Below, in pieces: positions 1-12,182 of a DNA stretch of 64,000 bases (its first letter is position 1; every line of letters begins with the position of its first letter). The DNA comes from Symbiodinium kawagutii. Lineage: Eukaryota > Sar > Dinophyceae > Suessiales > Symbiodiniaceae. Position numbers and translations under genes: made by a program. The notes under the pieces are model-generated. The model saw only the letters and a list, made by a program, of their open reading frames with translations, did no database searches and was not told the DNA's origin. The stretch is from positions 69,020 to 133,019 of the forward strand of contig VSDK01021893.1 in NCBI GenBank assembly GCA_009767595.1, written 5' to 3'.

Positions 1-12
1 GTGATGACACGT

Positions 13-27
13 CGGTAGCCATTTTTC
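13..27 (+). other. Weak match to a dinoflagellate spliced-leader relict
   Basis: CGGTAGCCATTTT resembles the start of the conserved dinoflagellate spliced leader (CCGTAGCCATTTTGGCTCAAG) with one mismatch over 13 bases, then diverges. A second partial match, ACCATTTTGGCACTC, is at about 20901.  Relict leaders mark retroposed transcripts in dinoflagellates. Matches this short may be chance. Confidence 0.15.
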
Positions 28-327
28 CTATCAATATCATGGTTCATCGCAGCTAATAAAAAAATAGCAGACCCCAATTATCCCCAAACTACCATTTGGT
101 TACACAACTCCGCTCCAACTCGCTCCCTCCAGGATACCCCGAGCGGCTAAAAAGACCGTTCCATCCCAACCAACAGCAAGGAATTTCATGACTTTTGTAA
201 TCTGGCAGTAGGTCAGTTCACCCGGTACCCCTGGTTCTCCTATCATTCACCATTGTTTCCCTATGAAATTGGTATCCCCCATGAAATTTGTTGGTTAGTA
301 TCCGGTCCACTTTCTGTTTGCAAAATA

Positions 328-513
328 GTGGCTTCTCAAAATAGGGGTACCCCCAAATCATCCAATATTTGTCATTTTTACTAGTAATGTTGGTTTCTGA
401 CTAGTATCTACCTGTTGGTTTCATCTATTTTCATTACTTTAGGGGGGGTTACACTAATCAGAAACCAACATTAAACCAACCATTTTTCTGGGTTCCCGAT
501 TTTGAGAAACACC
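328..513. mobile_element. Family A copy interrupted by a smaller inverted repeat
   Basis: The outer ends are GTGGCTTCTCAAAATAGGGG and GATTTTGAGAAACACC. The interior carries a second inverted pair, GTTGGTTTCTGA at 389-400 and TCAGAAACCAAC at 458-469, enclosing about 57 bp. The extra length over the usual 100-120 bp equals this inner unit, so it is probably a nested insertion. Confidence 0.5.
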
Positions 514-1907
514 TGAGTATGGGCCTGGCTGAATCACTCACAGTTTGAGTTGTGGAGTTCCCTTGGGCTTTCCTATAGCGAAACCATCAAAAAGGTTGGT
601 TCACCCAGTATGGTTTTACCGTTTCAAAATGCTGGTGTTTTGATGGCTTGACTTACTTTAGAACCATCAGGAAGTTGTGCTTTCCGCTTTCCGCCGAAGT
701 GTTTGTTTTACTGAGGGCAGATCTGTCGGTTGGGGTAGCCACAGAAGAAATCCTCCACATACCGATCCGTTTCTGAGAAGTGCTGCTGAAGCCATGACAT
801 AAAGGTTGGGACTTTTCGTGCTGGGGACAACCAACGCCCTACATGCAACCAAGAATGGGAGGTTCCAACAAAGTGGAACCCAAAAAGGTGATGGTTTGAT
901 ATGGTTCAGCTACACAATAATGTTTACTGTTTACTCATGCTTGGGGTTTCTCAAAATTGGGAATCCCAAAAATTGTTGGTTTCCTATTCAAAATGGTTCA
1001 TCTTGGATGATGTGGATTGATTTGGGGGTACGTAATACCCCAATTTCAAGACACCACAATTTACAGTAGTACTAAATCGAGAACAAAATAACAAATGCAG
1101 AGCGTTGAATGGAACAAATGTGTTTTATACTTAGAAGGGTGGTGATGTTATGTCATGCCAGTCTTTGTTTGCATGTTTCCACTAGCTAGGATTAGCAGTA
1201 GCAAAACAACCAGCACCAACGGTGCCACCAGCACCAACAGAGATAACTCGGCAACTGCGAGAAGAGCAAGAGCAACAAAAACCGCATGCTATTGTTGCAT
1301 CGACGAGCTCAAAATCGTAATGACAATCGTCATCACCATCAAACATCATCAACCATCATCAAACCACCTCAGCCATTACTAGGCTTGACCATCAACTGAA
1401 CCAACATACTGTTTTCAGCCTTTCGACAGCCCAGACTTGTCGTCACTGCGTGCTACTTAGATCATCCCACCAATTAAGGGGTTATCCAAGTGGAACTTAG
1501 CACATGGTGAATCCTCCGGTTTCACCCAGATTCGCAAGCAAATTTATGCCCAGAAAAAATCCTTTTCTTATGGTTCTGACAGAATAACAAGTTCTCAGCA
1601 GAGTTTGGACCAACGAATGCTTGGTGACATTCTTGGAAACTGGCTTCCAGCATGTATCTTTTGCCTATACGTAGATGTCTTAACACGGTAAAATACACTG
1701 GCTGACTGCGATATACGATTTGCATGGTGTCGTAATTACGTAGTTGCATGTGGTTGACATGAGCCTTGTTCGAAACCAGTGTAGCATCGATCTTTAAGTC
1801 TAAAGGCCAACAGCAAACAACCTGATCACCATCCTCTTGTGAATACGCTAAACTGTGCTTTTGAAATATATGGGTTTGTCTGGTTTCCCTATTCCACTAT
1901 TGGTTGG

Positions 1908-2183
1908 TTAACAAGTGGCATGATTTATAAGCACGACAAACCCAAATTCCCGACAGCTCAGCGGACCAAATGATGCCGAGAGGCTAATGACGCGGCTAGA
2001 GGGTCTGTGCGTGTAGCGCAGATAATATCCATAAATCCTAGGCGCAGCCCCTTCAGTTGGAGCAGTTCTGGGAATCATCGGAATCATCGGAAGTTTGCCA
2101 TCACCGCGTGGTGCTCTTCCGCAAAATGATTTGACGTGGGAAAAGCGGCAACAGGGCAAGATGGTGGTTTGTAACTCTTGCAC
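1908..2183 (-). CDS. 91-codon open frame beside a family D element
   Basis: The minus frame starts within a few bases of a family D element (2193-2293) after GCAACAG. It reads LPCCRFSHVKSFCGRAPRGD, then TAPTEGAAPRIYGYYLRYTH and SRVISLSASFGPLSCREFGF to a TAA. A shorter plus frame (NSRQLSGPNDAERLMTRLEG) competes over 1930-2012. Length and the adjacent acceptor favour minus. Confidence 0.33.
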   Translation of the reverse strand: MQELQTTILPCCRFSHVKSFCGRAPRGDGKLPMIPMIPRTAPTEGAAPRIYGYYLRYTHRPSSRVISLSASFGPLSCREFGFVVLINHATC

Positions 2184-3236
2184 TGTTGCAGCATCTGGTT
2201 GGTGGTTTCAACCCCTACAAAAAAAATATTAGTCAACCAACTAGTTGTTGATAATTACTAGGGAAACTACAAAATGTCAATCTAATCACCAACCAGTAGC
2301 TGATCAATCACGATGGTCTATCATTATCCCGTATGATTAACCATTATCAATGGTTATGACTTGTGACCCCTATATATGGTGGTTTCTTAAAATAGGGGAC
2401 CCCAAATGCTAGGTGATTTATTACTACTAATGATTACTATGGGATGATTTGGGGGTCCCCCTATTTTGAGAAACACCCAGATGGTTGGTTTATTATACTT
2501 ACTGTAATATGGATCTAACACCACTAACCATCCTCAACGACTATTTTTTGGTAACTATAATGACTTGTAACCCCTATATATTTACTATCAAGTAAGTTGT
2601 GTTTGCGTGGAAAATCCATCGCCGTGATGACCCCTTGAAATTGACCCAGGGTGAAGGGGCGTCCTGGGGAGCGCCTGCTGAGTAACCCTTTTTGTTTGAA
2701 GTCTATTTCTGCCAGGGTGTTTTGCAGAATGGTATTGGATTAGATCAATTATAGATCAACATAAATTAGATGTCAATTAGATCAATATGCCAATTAGATT
2801 ACATTCAGAATGGTATTAGATTGATTTCTGGCAAGTATGAATCATTCAGATGTGAATTAGATCAATATAAACCTATGAGCCTGGATTAGTTGGCATGGTA
2901 TTTAGAAAAAGATGAATGGTATTCAGAATTCTGAAAATGGTATCAGAATGGTATTTTTGAATAATTCATATGCAGAATGCATGGTTTTGGCAATTAGTGT
3001 GGTGGATACTAGTGTGGTTGCTGAGCTAGTGTGGTTGCCTTGACGGATCTCAAAAATGACTTTCCAACCACACTAGTATCAGCTCGTAAGAGGGAAAGAA
3101 GAAGCACCAGAAAATCATCTGGAGATGGTAAACTGGTGCCTAACGATACAGACTACCATCTGTAACCAACCACACCCTGGGATTCCACCAGCATGAGCAA
3201 ACAATGGAATTGATTCATTTTGGCAGATGGTGAAAG

Positions 3237-3430
3237 CAGCTGGGTGTAACGGAAAAACCGTTCAGAAATGCAGAGCTGGAAGACTTTGGAGCGAAGAAAC
3301 ACGACTGCTTACGTCATCTCAGGGCAATTGCAACGCTGAAGTGCCGATGAGGACATCCTGTTGTGCTTACAGGGCGGGGAAACCATCACCACTACGACTT
3401 TCGTCATGCACCTTCTCAAAGAAAAATGCT
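3237..3430. CDS. Short open island, strand uncertain
   Basis: Plus: after GAAAGCAG, the frame reads LGVTEKPFRNAELEDFGAKK then HDCLRHLRAIATLKCR and stops at TGA. Minus: after TTTGAGAAG|G, the frame reads TKVVVVMVSPPCKHNRMSSS then ALQRCNCPEM before a good GTAAGC donor. Both are short. Listed as a possible exon only. Confidence 0.25.
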
Positions 3431-4685
3431 CTGAAAATAGTCACGAGTTAATTGCAATAGTAAAGTAATTGACTATGGTTGTTATGAGCAACAAAAACGT
3501 CCAAGGGGGATATGATCTTTGATCTATGATGTAACTAACACATGACTGGTTGGTGGTTGAAACACTCCGGTGCAAAACAAATGTCAATCAACCAACCATT
3601 TGTTGGCACTGGGAAAATAAACCATGTTTAAAGCCATCCATCAGATAGTGTTCTGGTCAACAACGGTTGTCAATAATGGTTGGTTTTTGTATGCTTTTGT
3701 ATGTGGATGTTCAGCTGATTGTGGCGATATACATGGTTTGGAATCATCCACAATCAATTCGATCAACTAGCGTTTCGACACCCAGGGCAAAGCGGCATGA
3801 ATGAATTTTCTATCCAGAGCATTCTCATCGGTAATCGTTCCCGAACCCCGAACGTTCAGAACTGGATGTTTCTCAAAATAGGGGTACTCCCGAACCATGC
3901 TTGAACACGAACCATTTACAACAATAAACCCATCATTTTGGGGGTCCCCCATTTTGAGAAACCACCAAATAGTTTCATATATAGATTCTCATCCACAGGG
4001 AACACTTCCCCCACAGGACTCGTAAGGGGTGAGAAAAATCTAGCAAGTGTGGTTGTGATCCATGGGGCCATGTTATTAACCATATTGAACCCTAGAAAAT
4101 CCCTAGGTTTTCCTTATGATTAACCAGCCAAGAAAACCATCTATGAAACCATTTCTGGTTGGTGGTTGAACCACCCCTATGAAAAATATGCTCGTCAACC
4201 AACCATTTGTTAATCATTACTAGGGAAAATGAAAAATGTCAATCAAACCACCAAACAGATTTCCAAGCATCCGCCCACATGATCTTCACAGTTCATTGCG
4301 AGGGGGTCCCAACGACAAGATCAAGTGCTACCAGATTTTGATTGATCATGGGTTTTACGCTAGCTAGTTCTTCTTGTTTGTTTGGGGATTTCGCAAGATA
4401 GGGAACCCCCAAAACTATTTTCTGTTTATTACTATGTTTTGACTTTGCGGCATTCGGTGTTATTACTATAAATGACAAATGGTTAAGAGAAGATGATGAC
4501 TGGGGGTACCCCTATTTTGAGAAGCCAACATTCACCATTAACCACTATCAACCGTCAAGTAAGAGAAAACTTCTCATTGTGACCATTGGTCCATAATCCC
4601 CCTTTAAAGGGATTTAGGGATACCCCTGGCTCCTTATAGCTCTCTGAGAATCACCAGCTAGTTAAAACCACCAACCAGGGACAAT

Positions 4686-4855
4686 CCCAATGTGACAACC
4701 CATTCATCACAACAGTCCCAGCTCCCCCCCGCGATTATCGTCGAGATGCACGCAGAGGGTCACGTTGAGGAGAACCACGCAACAGAAAGTTACAGCGACA
4801 ATCCTACGCTTCGTGGTGATTCAAGCGAAAACATGCAATTGGACTTTGACCACTT
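4686..4855 (+). CDS. Exon-like island ending at a family A element
   Basis: A plus frame reads HSSQQSQLPPAIIVEMHAEG then ENHATESYSDNPTLRGDSSE and NMQLDFDHL, stopping at CACTTG|GTGATTTCTC, the terminus of a family A copy. The far side of the element (after CACTCAGAG) continues open as HPRESWSVNSNAVDLF. A minus pair (ENHMFKGGNKSTAFEF upstream, WSKSNCMFSLESPRS downstream) also joins in frame across the same element with GT-AG ends. Confidence 0.35.
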
Positions 4856-4955
4856 GGTGATTTCTCAAAATTGGGGACCTCAAACAATTGTTAATTTATG
4901 ACTATAAATGACTAGTAAAGGATGATTTGGGGGTACCCCTATTTTGAGAAACACC
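4856..4955. mobile_element. Family A inverted-repeat element (type copy)
   Basis: Ends are GGTGATTTCTCAAAAT and ATTTTGAGAAACACC. The interior is AT-rich (AATTGTTAATTTATGACTATAAATGACTAGTAAAGGATGATTTGGGG in pattern), and GGGGTACCCC-like blocks sit inside each terminal repeat. Other copies: 2380-2494, 3867-3965, 4380-4530, 5345-5456, 7433-7535, 10371-10491, 11004-11103, 12830-12927, 13050-13158, 15556-15667, 18148-18232, 18525-18631, 32603-32711, 34388-34497, 39527-39646, 40938-41044, 43334-43430, 44471-44583, 45008-45125, 45180-45286, 46888-46990 and 60290-60372. No coding capacity, so non-autonomous. The TIR begins with a GT splice-donor-like word in both orientations. Confidence 0.8.
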
Positions 4956-5516
4956 CACTCAGAGCATCCACGGGAATCATGGTCCGTGAATTCGAATGCT
5001 GTCGATTTGTTTCCCCCTTTAAACATATGATTCTCATCTGGTTGGTGGTTTCGACCCCTACAAGGGAAAATGAACATTCTAATCAAACCACCAACCAGTA
5101 GTTGATTAATCACTATGGTCAATCATTGTCCCCTATGATTGACCATCATTAATGGCTTTGACTTCTAACCCCTATGAAATTGCTCAAGACCCTGATTCTC
5201 ATGATTGTTGCCGCATGTTGCCCCTTGTTGGTTCCATCAATTGTGGAGCTGCGATGCAGGTTGCCATAAGGCTTGGGGCTTGGGACTGGATGGCGACATA
5301 GCAATGGTTCTGGCAGCAAATCCTCATGAACCATCGCTTCAAATGGTGATTTCTCAATCTAGTGACTGGAGACCCCCAAGTTGTGGATGGTTCTCTAGTA
5401 ATGGCGAATAAACTGGATGATAACTGGGAGGTCCCCAAAGGGACTCGAGAAACACCAGTGATGATGATCTTCAGCTGCACCGGTGATGATCAGCTTGCCA
5501 CACCACCCTGGTAACC

Positions 5517-5769
5517 AAGTTGCCACCTGGATACAGGTCTGGATGAACCTGTCACCGGTGACAAACTTCACACCTGGATGACATCCCGATTTGTTAACCC
5601 GGACCATCCACAATATGAACCGTTGGTCAACCGTTCGTTCAGCACCATCCTCATTGATGTGACACCTGGGGACCATCTAAGTGCAAACCTTGAGCAGTCT
5701 GAAAAATCCTTCGCTGATCTCAGGGCTATCCCTTCGGTTTGTAGCTCTACATGCAGTACTGTACATTGA
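5517..5769 (+). CDS. Open island, plus reading preferred weakly
   Basis: A plus frame from about 5517 (after GTAACCAAG) reads HLDTGLDEPVTGDKLHTWM, NPDHPQYEPLVNRSFSTILI and GDHLSANLEQSEKSFADLR, ending TGA at 5769. A minus frame over 5676-5395 is equally protein-like (ERTVDQRFILWMVRV, then PGVKFVTGDRFIQTCIQVAT) and would end exactly at a family A element terminus. Strand cannot be decided without data. Confidence 0.3.
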
Positions 5770-6382
5770 TTGTATTGCTATTCTTGCCACAAACAATACA
5801 GAACCAATCAAGCCTACCAGAGATGGATAAAAGATCAAACGAACTTCACACAATATGACGATAAAACATATTGTTTTATGAAGATGTTTCAAACAAACAT
5901 AATTGTCTCTGAATTGTTTTCTAAATTCCTTCATCCCCATCAAACACATACAAGGCCTTCTCAAGTATAGATTTGCCTTACAAAACGGATACTAAACGGA
6001 CCTTTTGGACTGCCATCGTATATGCTTTTTCTTCTCTGGTTGGTGGTTTCAACCCAATTGAAAAATATGCTTGTCAGCCAACCAATTGTTAATATTAACT
6101 AATTAGGGAAAATAAAAAATGTCAATCAAACCACCAACCAGTAGTTGTTTAACCAACCACTAGTATTAACCCCTATTATTAGCCATTATCTATGATCAAC
6201 CAACCAGTTCGAAATTCCATGAATCCCATTCCTAGCTCCAAAGAAGGCTGCTCGCCTTCCCTTCCCAAGGCTCCGCAGAAGCTCTGGCGGGATAGGAATA
6301 CAATTGCGTGTCCAATCATCACCTTGCAGGGTGACCACAGGATGCCAAAGTCCTAGAAGCCAAGACCAACCTCACTGTAAAG

Positions 6383-6487
6383 TCCCCACAAACTTAGCTG
6401 CTATAGGTTGATAGCTGAAATAGATTGATAGCTGACATAGGTTGATACAAAGTATGAACAAACTTAGCTGGTATAGGTTGATAGCTG
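6383..6487. repeat. Local direct duplication with AGGTTGATAGCTG words
   Basis: ACAAACTTAGCTG followed by TATAGGTTGATAGCTG occurs at about 6389-6418 and again at about 6459-6488, with three further TTGATA words between. It is a short local tandem array without coding potential. Confidence 0.75.
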
Positions 6488-9038
6488 GTGTACACCTCAC
6501 CTGTAGGTCCCCTTGTCGACGACATGAGGAAAATTCATGGATGATATTTCCCTTGAACTAGGTCGCAGCTAGGTCGCAGTGGCGGAAGTTTGAGTCCGGA
6601 TCAGTGAGCAACGAAGTGATTAAAAATGATCCTTTAAAGGTTCATTTGAATGGTCAATTCATCATTAACTTCAAGGGACAATAAACAACAATAGAGTATA
6701 TGGATGTATATGGGAATGGCTGAGGTTGAGGTTGAGGATGATGATGATGCTGATGATGATGATGATGATCATCATGAAAACATAGGAATGAACCCATCAT
6801 GCTAGCAATGAACATCAACGAACCCACAAAGCGCACTGGTTTTTCAGAACCATGTTAATGGGAGCAGTTGGTGGCGATCATGGTGGGCAATGATGCTTAA
6901 GGATCAAGACAGGAACAAACCAATGATGCTTCAATGATACCGACAACTGTTCATCAATGGTTACGAAAATTCAGCATGAATATCTAATGATTACTATTGA
7001 GGCTTACAAATCATTAATGATCTTTGGTGATCAATGGAAATAAAGGCTGCAAAACATTCTGAAACTTTATCCCCGCAATCCAAATTACGTTTCTACTGTA
7101 ATGATTAATTGCTTAACCACTATTAATTAACCATTGTCAACCATTATGAACCATTATGAACCAGTATTATTAATCTGCCCCCAGGCTAGTGGCCATCTGC
7201 TACCTGCTGGGTGGTCGCTGCAGGGATTGCCCGCGGAACGGGAATCAACCAATATTAACCATTATTAACTATTATTAACCATTCTTAACCATTACATGCT
7301 TAGTGACAGGCTAGGGGAGACAGCCATTGAGCTCCTGCGTGCACTGCAAGATTTCCATCTCTGAGAGCTACGCGGGTTTCCCGCCATGCGTGCTGTGTGA
7401 GGAACGTGACAATGTGGTTTATAAGGTGATTTGGGGGTTTCTTACTAGCTGGGGGTACCCCTAAATTATCTAATATCAACCATTTACAATAATAAACCCA
7501 CCATTTTTGGGGGTTCCCAATTTTGAGAACCACCATTTGGTTAACTATGGCTATAGTAGTTTTATGGGGGAATCAATTATCAATAATTATACAGTTAATT
7601 GGCAAAAATGGTTCGCTCACTACTATAAATGGTTAATAAAGGATGATTGGGGGGGGATACCCCTATTTTGAGAAACCAACATTTCACCAAAATTATATCT
7701 ACCATAGCTGGTGGTTACACTGGCTATAACTCAGGTTTTTTGGGGGACACCACCTTGTTGCTGATGACCAAATAGACCTTGCAAGTAAGTAATGGCCAGT
7801 CGTGCTAAGCAGGACCCAGAATCGAAAATGATGCCCTCTGACATGTAGAGGGCTCCCAAGATAGACATTGCTGATATAGACTTGCCTATCGGTACCACTT
7901 CGACTGAAAATTTGGGCCACTTTGATCTCCAAAAACCGATCATACAGCGGACTGGATCCTACTAGTTCATTTTGAGGACAGTAAAATCACCGCTAAGTTC
8001 GGTTGGGTTTTTGCGTGCAGCGGCTTTCTTTGGTTGAGTACGTTCGTTGATTGGTGAGCCGCGAGAGGACTGTCAAATATCTTGAACTGGTTTCGCATGG
8101 TTTCACTCTGTTTTGCTCTATGTAACCTCTCCCAAGAAAAAGATCGTGTAAACCTACAGCTTTCGCAAAATTGAGATTCAGAAGTTGGTGCTAAAGTCTG
8201 ACGATCACCAGGTATACAATGGGAAATCGATGTTGGTCATTGGAAGTTCAAATAATGGGAGATGACAAATAACCTCCATAGATGGTGAAACTGGTCTTGG
8301 TAAGGGCTGGATTTGAATAATTCCTTAATGATGATCCTGGATGACGCTACAAAGATTACACTATGCATCGTGCATACTATGCAACATACAAATGCATGCG
8401 TACATATTTGGTAAGTAGGCATGCATTACATGTGCCTGTACAATTTCTGCATGATATACCTATGAACATGTCCGGGACCTCTCCACGTATAGAGATGTGC
8501 AATAACATGCAAAAACTGTGTTTAGACCTGCATCATTCATGACTACATGCAAAAAAACATATATACTCTGGTTGGTGGCCATGTCAGCCAATTAGATAAT
8601 CATCCCGAAATGGTGTGGTTGAAAAATGTTCGAAAAAAGTCAGAGCTATTTCAAACCACCAGTAATGGTCATTTTTAATCATTACTACGTAGCCATCATT
8701 AACCACAAACCACCACTGTTACCCATCAATTGCCGGTACCATGCCCCATGCTTCCACTTACCATTGTAATAGGTGACCAACCCCAGTCATAACAATGGTA
8801 GAAACAAGCTGGTTGCCTACTATAATGGTAACTGGAAGCACAGGACATGGTATTACCCATTAATTAATCAATGATCAACCGTCAATTAACCGTTAACGAA
8901 CCAACATGGTATTACCCACTAATTAATCACTGACTAACCGTTAATTAACTGTTAATGAACCAACAATTAACTATTTATCATTTATCAACCCGATCATTAT
9001 CATTAACCATCGAGTAACCATGGCTAAACCAACTACCA

Positions 9039-9137
9039 TTTGGTTGGACCACTCTTGGCAGCTCCAAATCGCTCCCCCTTTAAGCCGGGGTATATGGTTG
9101 CTCCGAATCGCTCCCTCCTAACCACCAGCCAAGCACC
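9039..9137. repeat. Family H repeat
   Basis: GGCAGCTCCAAATCGCTCCC followed after about 20 bp by GCTCCGAATCGCTCCCTCC, then ACCACCAGCCAA. A second copy is at 20896-20996 and a fragment at about 96-139. The internal direct repeat GCTCC(A/G)AATCGCTCCC is distinctive. Ends not well defined. Confidence 0.5.
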
Positions 9138-9774
9138 AACCGTTTACGTGTCGTCAACACACTTCCCAGGGACGCAAGCAGTCAGGGTCCGTGTCTCCAA
9201 CTTCGTCCGTGACATGGGCCATGCGTGAGCTCGTGCGTGCTGCGCCAGGGGCTGTAACTGGATTTTTTCGATGGGTAGCTTGTGACTAGGGTAATCCATG
9301 GTACCCGGTAGCCCTGGGGAGACCCCCTCAACAATGCTTGGTATACGACACTAGAAGTGGCGAATGGATGATACCTGGAGGCTGGAGGTACCCTTATTTT
9401 GAGAAACAACCAAATGACTAAGGTAATCAATGCTGGTCATAGGTGTGATCTTGATGATGTATAAGCATGTAGCTTATGACATCTTATGACATAAAATGTG
9501 ATCAGTGACGATAAGAAACACATCTCAATTGCACAACCAACTTTGATACCCTGCCCTCGTGCGGCGGGACCACGGGCTCAGCTCGTTGAAATCCTTGAAT
9601 CCTCTGCTAGTATTTGATCCGACAGTTGGCCGGCTGCGGCAAGGGCGTGAACTGCTGCGGATGTTTCTATGCTGCTGCTACTGTTTATGTCCAAGAATGG
9701 TTATCAGCTCATGGTTGTTGATGGTTGCATCTACCACTACCGTCACGCTTTGATACTGAATATGTATATCGATA

Positions 9775-9945
9775 TTTTTGTTTGAAAAGACAAACATATA
9801 TGGAGACATATATGGAGACATATATGTGTATATAAATAAATAAATCTCTCTATATATATATATATATTTATTGAGAGAGAGAGAGAGACATATATATATA
9901 TACACATATGTGCAATCATAATATATATATATATATAGCTTCAAT
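9775..9945. repeat. TA/GA-rich microsatellite
   Basis: Alternating ATATAT, ACATATATGGAG and GAGAGA runs. Similar TA-rich tracts are at 17296-17460, 23230-23350 and 48609-48650. They can fold back on themselves and are common sites of length change. Confidence 0.93.
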
Positions 9946-10683
9946 TATATTCAATTGGTAGCATTATGACATGAAATCCCAATCATAATAGTGGGAAGCT
10001 GCTCAGCAATGATTAAAAATCCAAGGCTCTGCCAGTGGATGTTGCTGGGCTATCAGGCTGATGGCCGATGGTTAGTACTTGGATGTGCAGGTGGGGTTAG
10101 TTCAAAATGGTTATAAGCCCTATAAGGTAGCTTGTAACTCCTAGAAACCATGGGAATTGTGACGGTTGAAAGTTCCAACTTCGATGGTTATAAAGTAGAT
10201 GGTTGATGGTTGATCTTGTTGGTGATCCACAAAGTTTCATTGGACAGATCCTTTGTCAGTCATACCAAACTCTGAGCGCCATGTCATTGTGCAAATATGA
10301 ACCAAGGTCAAACAAATCATAGTGTCGGAAAAGCTTGATCTTTGCGAGTCTGGTCTTTCAGGGGCTCCTATGGTGGTTTCTCAAAATTGGGCGTTTCTTA
10401 AGAGGGAGGTACCCCCCAAATCATCCTTTAGATTAACCATTTGTAAAAACAAATCACCCATTTTTGGGGGGTTCCCTATTTTGAGAAATACCCAAATAGG
10501 GGTACCCACGGTTTTCATCCTTTATGTCAATCCTTTACAGTCATAATCCACCCCCATTATTGCTAATTAGTCATTATCCCTTATCATTATGTAACCGTTG
10601 TTAATTAATTAATCATCACTAATTAATCAATTGATCAATTCATTCATTGTAACCATTCTCGATCGTTATAACCCTTCTTACTA

Positions 10684-10884
10684 TGGCAGTGGGTCAAAAC
10701 CCTGTACCCCTGGTTCCCCATCATTAAGCTTTGTTTTTCCTTCTTATTGCTGGTAAATCCTCCATTAGCTGGTTAGTTAATATTGACCCATAACCATATA
10801 GTTGGTAGATATCCCCTATAATTCTTACTTATCATCCCTTGTTATTAACCATTAACCAGTTATTATAGCTGGTATATTGACCCA
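10684..10884. mobile_element. Family B tandem or partial dimer
   Basis: A left end (TATGGCAGTGGGTCAA) is followed by two right ends (TTGACCCATAACCATAT at about 10784-10800 and TTGACCCATAGCCATAT at about 10866-10884), separated by an AT-rich stretch with family-like spacing. Similar one-and-a-half units occur at 24870-25066 and 32274-32468. This suggests array growth by recombination between copies or repeated insertion into the same terminus. Confidence 0.5.
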
Positions 10885-11003
10885 TAGCCATATCAAGAAA
10901 CACCCCTCCGGGCCAAAAAACCTGCGAGACTCTCGGGGTTCGTTGTGCTTCACTAGATCCGAGGATACAACGACAATCTCAGGATATCTCAGGTGCTTCA
11001 AAT

Positions 11004-11103
11004 GGTAGTTTCTCAAGCTAGGGGACCCCCAAAAATGGTTAGTTTATTGCTATAAATGACCAATGTTGGATGATTTGGGGGATCCCCTATTCTGAGAAAC
11101 ACC
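11004..11103. mobile_element. Family A copy with CAAAT target duplication
   Basis: This copy (GGTAGTTTCTCAAG ... CTGAGAAACACC) is bordered by CAAAT on both sides (10999-11003 and 11104-11108; CAAATG if the terminal G is shared). It is the clearest target duplication seen for family A and suggests cut-and-paste insertion with a 5-6 bp stagger. No exon is evident on either side, so the element also occurs outside recognisable introns. Confidence 0.6.
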
Positions 11104-12080
11104 CAAATGAATACACTCTGGTAAACTAACCTCCAAGTTGAAGATGACCAGTTTCAATTGGTAAAGCAGCTCCATGTGGATTCTCCACTTCCAGGTTCAT
11201 TTGCCAGAGAGTACATCCAAACCTATTGCGCTGTATGCAGAAAAGAAAGAGCAGTTTGAGCCATGGCATGTGTACAACACTATCTGTGTATATCAATCTG
11301 CCCATGTACACTATTACCCACTGGCAAAACATGTGTACTTTTTCAGATCTCATCATCTTCTTCTGACAACTTTACAATGTGGGGGAGCCTTCCCATTGCA
11401 AGTTTGCTTTAAGAACCTATCTAGCTATACCTAGATTTATCATAATTGGTCCCTTCATGCTCAAGTAAACCGACTTAACACTTGCGGGTACCACATACAA
11501 GCGGAACGTCACAAATCTGGGCGCCAAAACCGATGCTCCTCCCACGAAATGACAGCTGCTTTTCTGCCGCTACAATGGAGCCCAAAGTCCACGAACAACA
11601 CGCTGTTTACGCAAGCCGACTTGGACGACCCAGTGCCACCAGTGGTGCGCAACTCTCCAAAGCCGATGTTTCGAGAATCGAGAAGTTACCAGGAATCTAG
11701 ACTGGTTAGTTGGTGAGTGGTTGGTTTTGGTGGTTTATGGTGGTTGTTTGATGGTTTATATCTGGTTGGTGGTTTCAACCCCAATGAAAAATATTAGTCA
11801 ATCAACTAATTATTTGCAAGTACTAGAGTAAATGAATGTTTGAAACCACCAGCCAGCAAAGAATACCTATTTTCATTCGTAAGTAGTTACACATCGTGTA
11901 AATAAAGATTATATAAATTGGATGTAAATTTGTTCTGCAGATTCAAATTTTCACTTCATACAAACAGAAATTTACTGTAAATTGTGCACTGCATCTACGG
12001 GTCTGTCGTGAAAAGAAGGTAACTCCGTGGCTGTTTTGCTTTCAACCGTCGGTCGACGGCAGGCTGGTAGAGGCTGCTTC

Positions 12081-12182
<102 letters not shown>

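Noticed and set aside
6654..6836. His-rich minus frame
   Set aside because: Produced by a GAT/ATC-type trinucleotide repeat (6740-6770).
9678..9944. Tyr/Ile/Met-rich minus frame
   Set aside because: Translation of ATATAT and GAGAGA runs; no coding composition.
10684..10884. LTR retrotransposon with direct terminal repeats
   Set aside because: The repeated parts are inverted-repeat termini of family B, about 80 bp apart, with no internal gag/pol frame, primer-binding site or polypurine tract.
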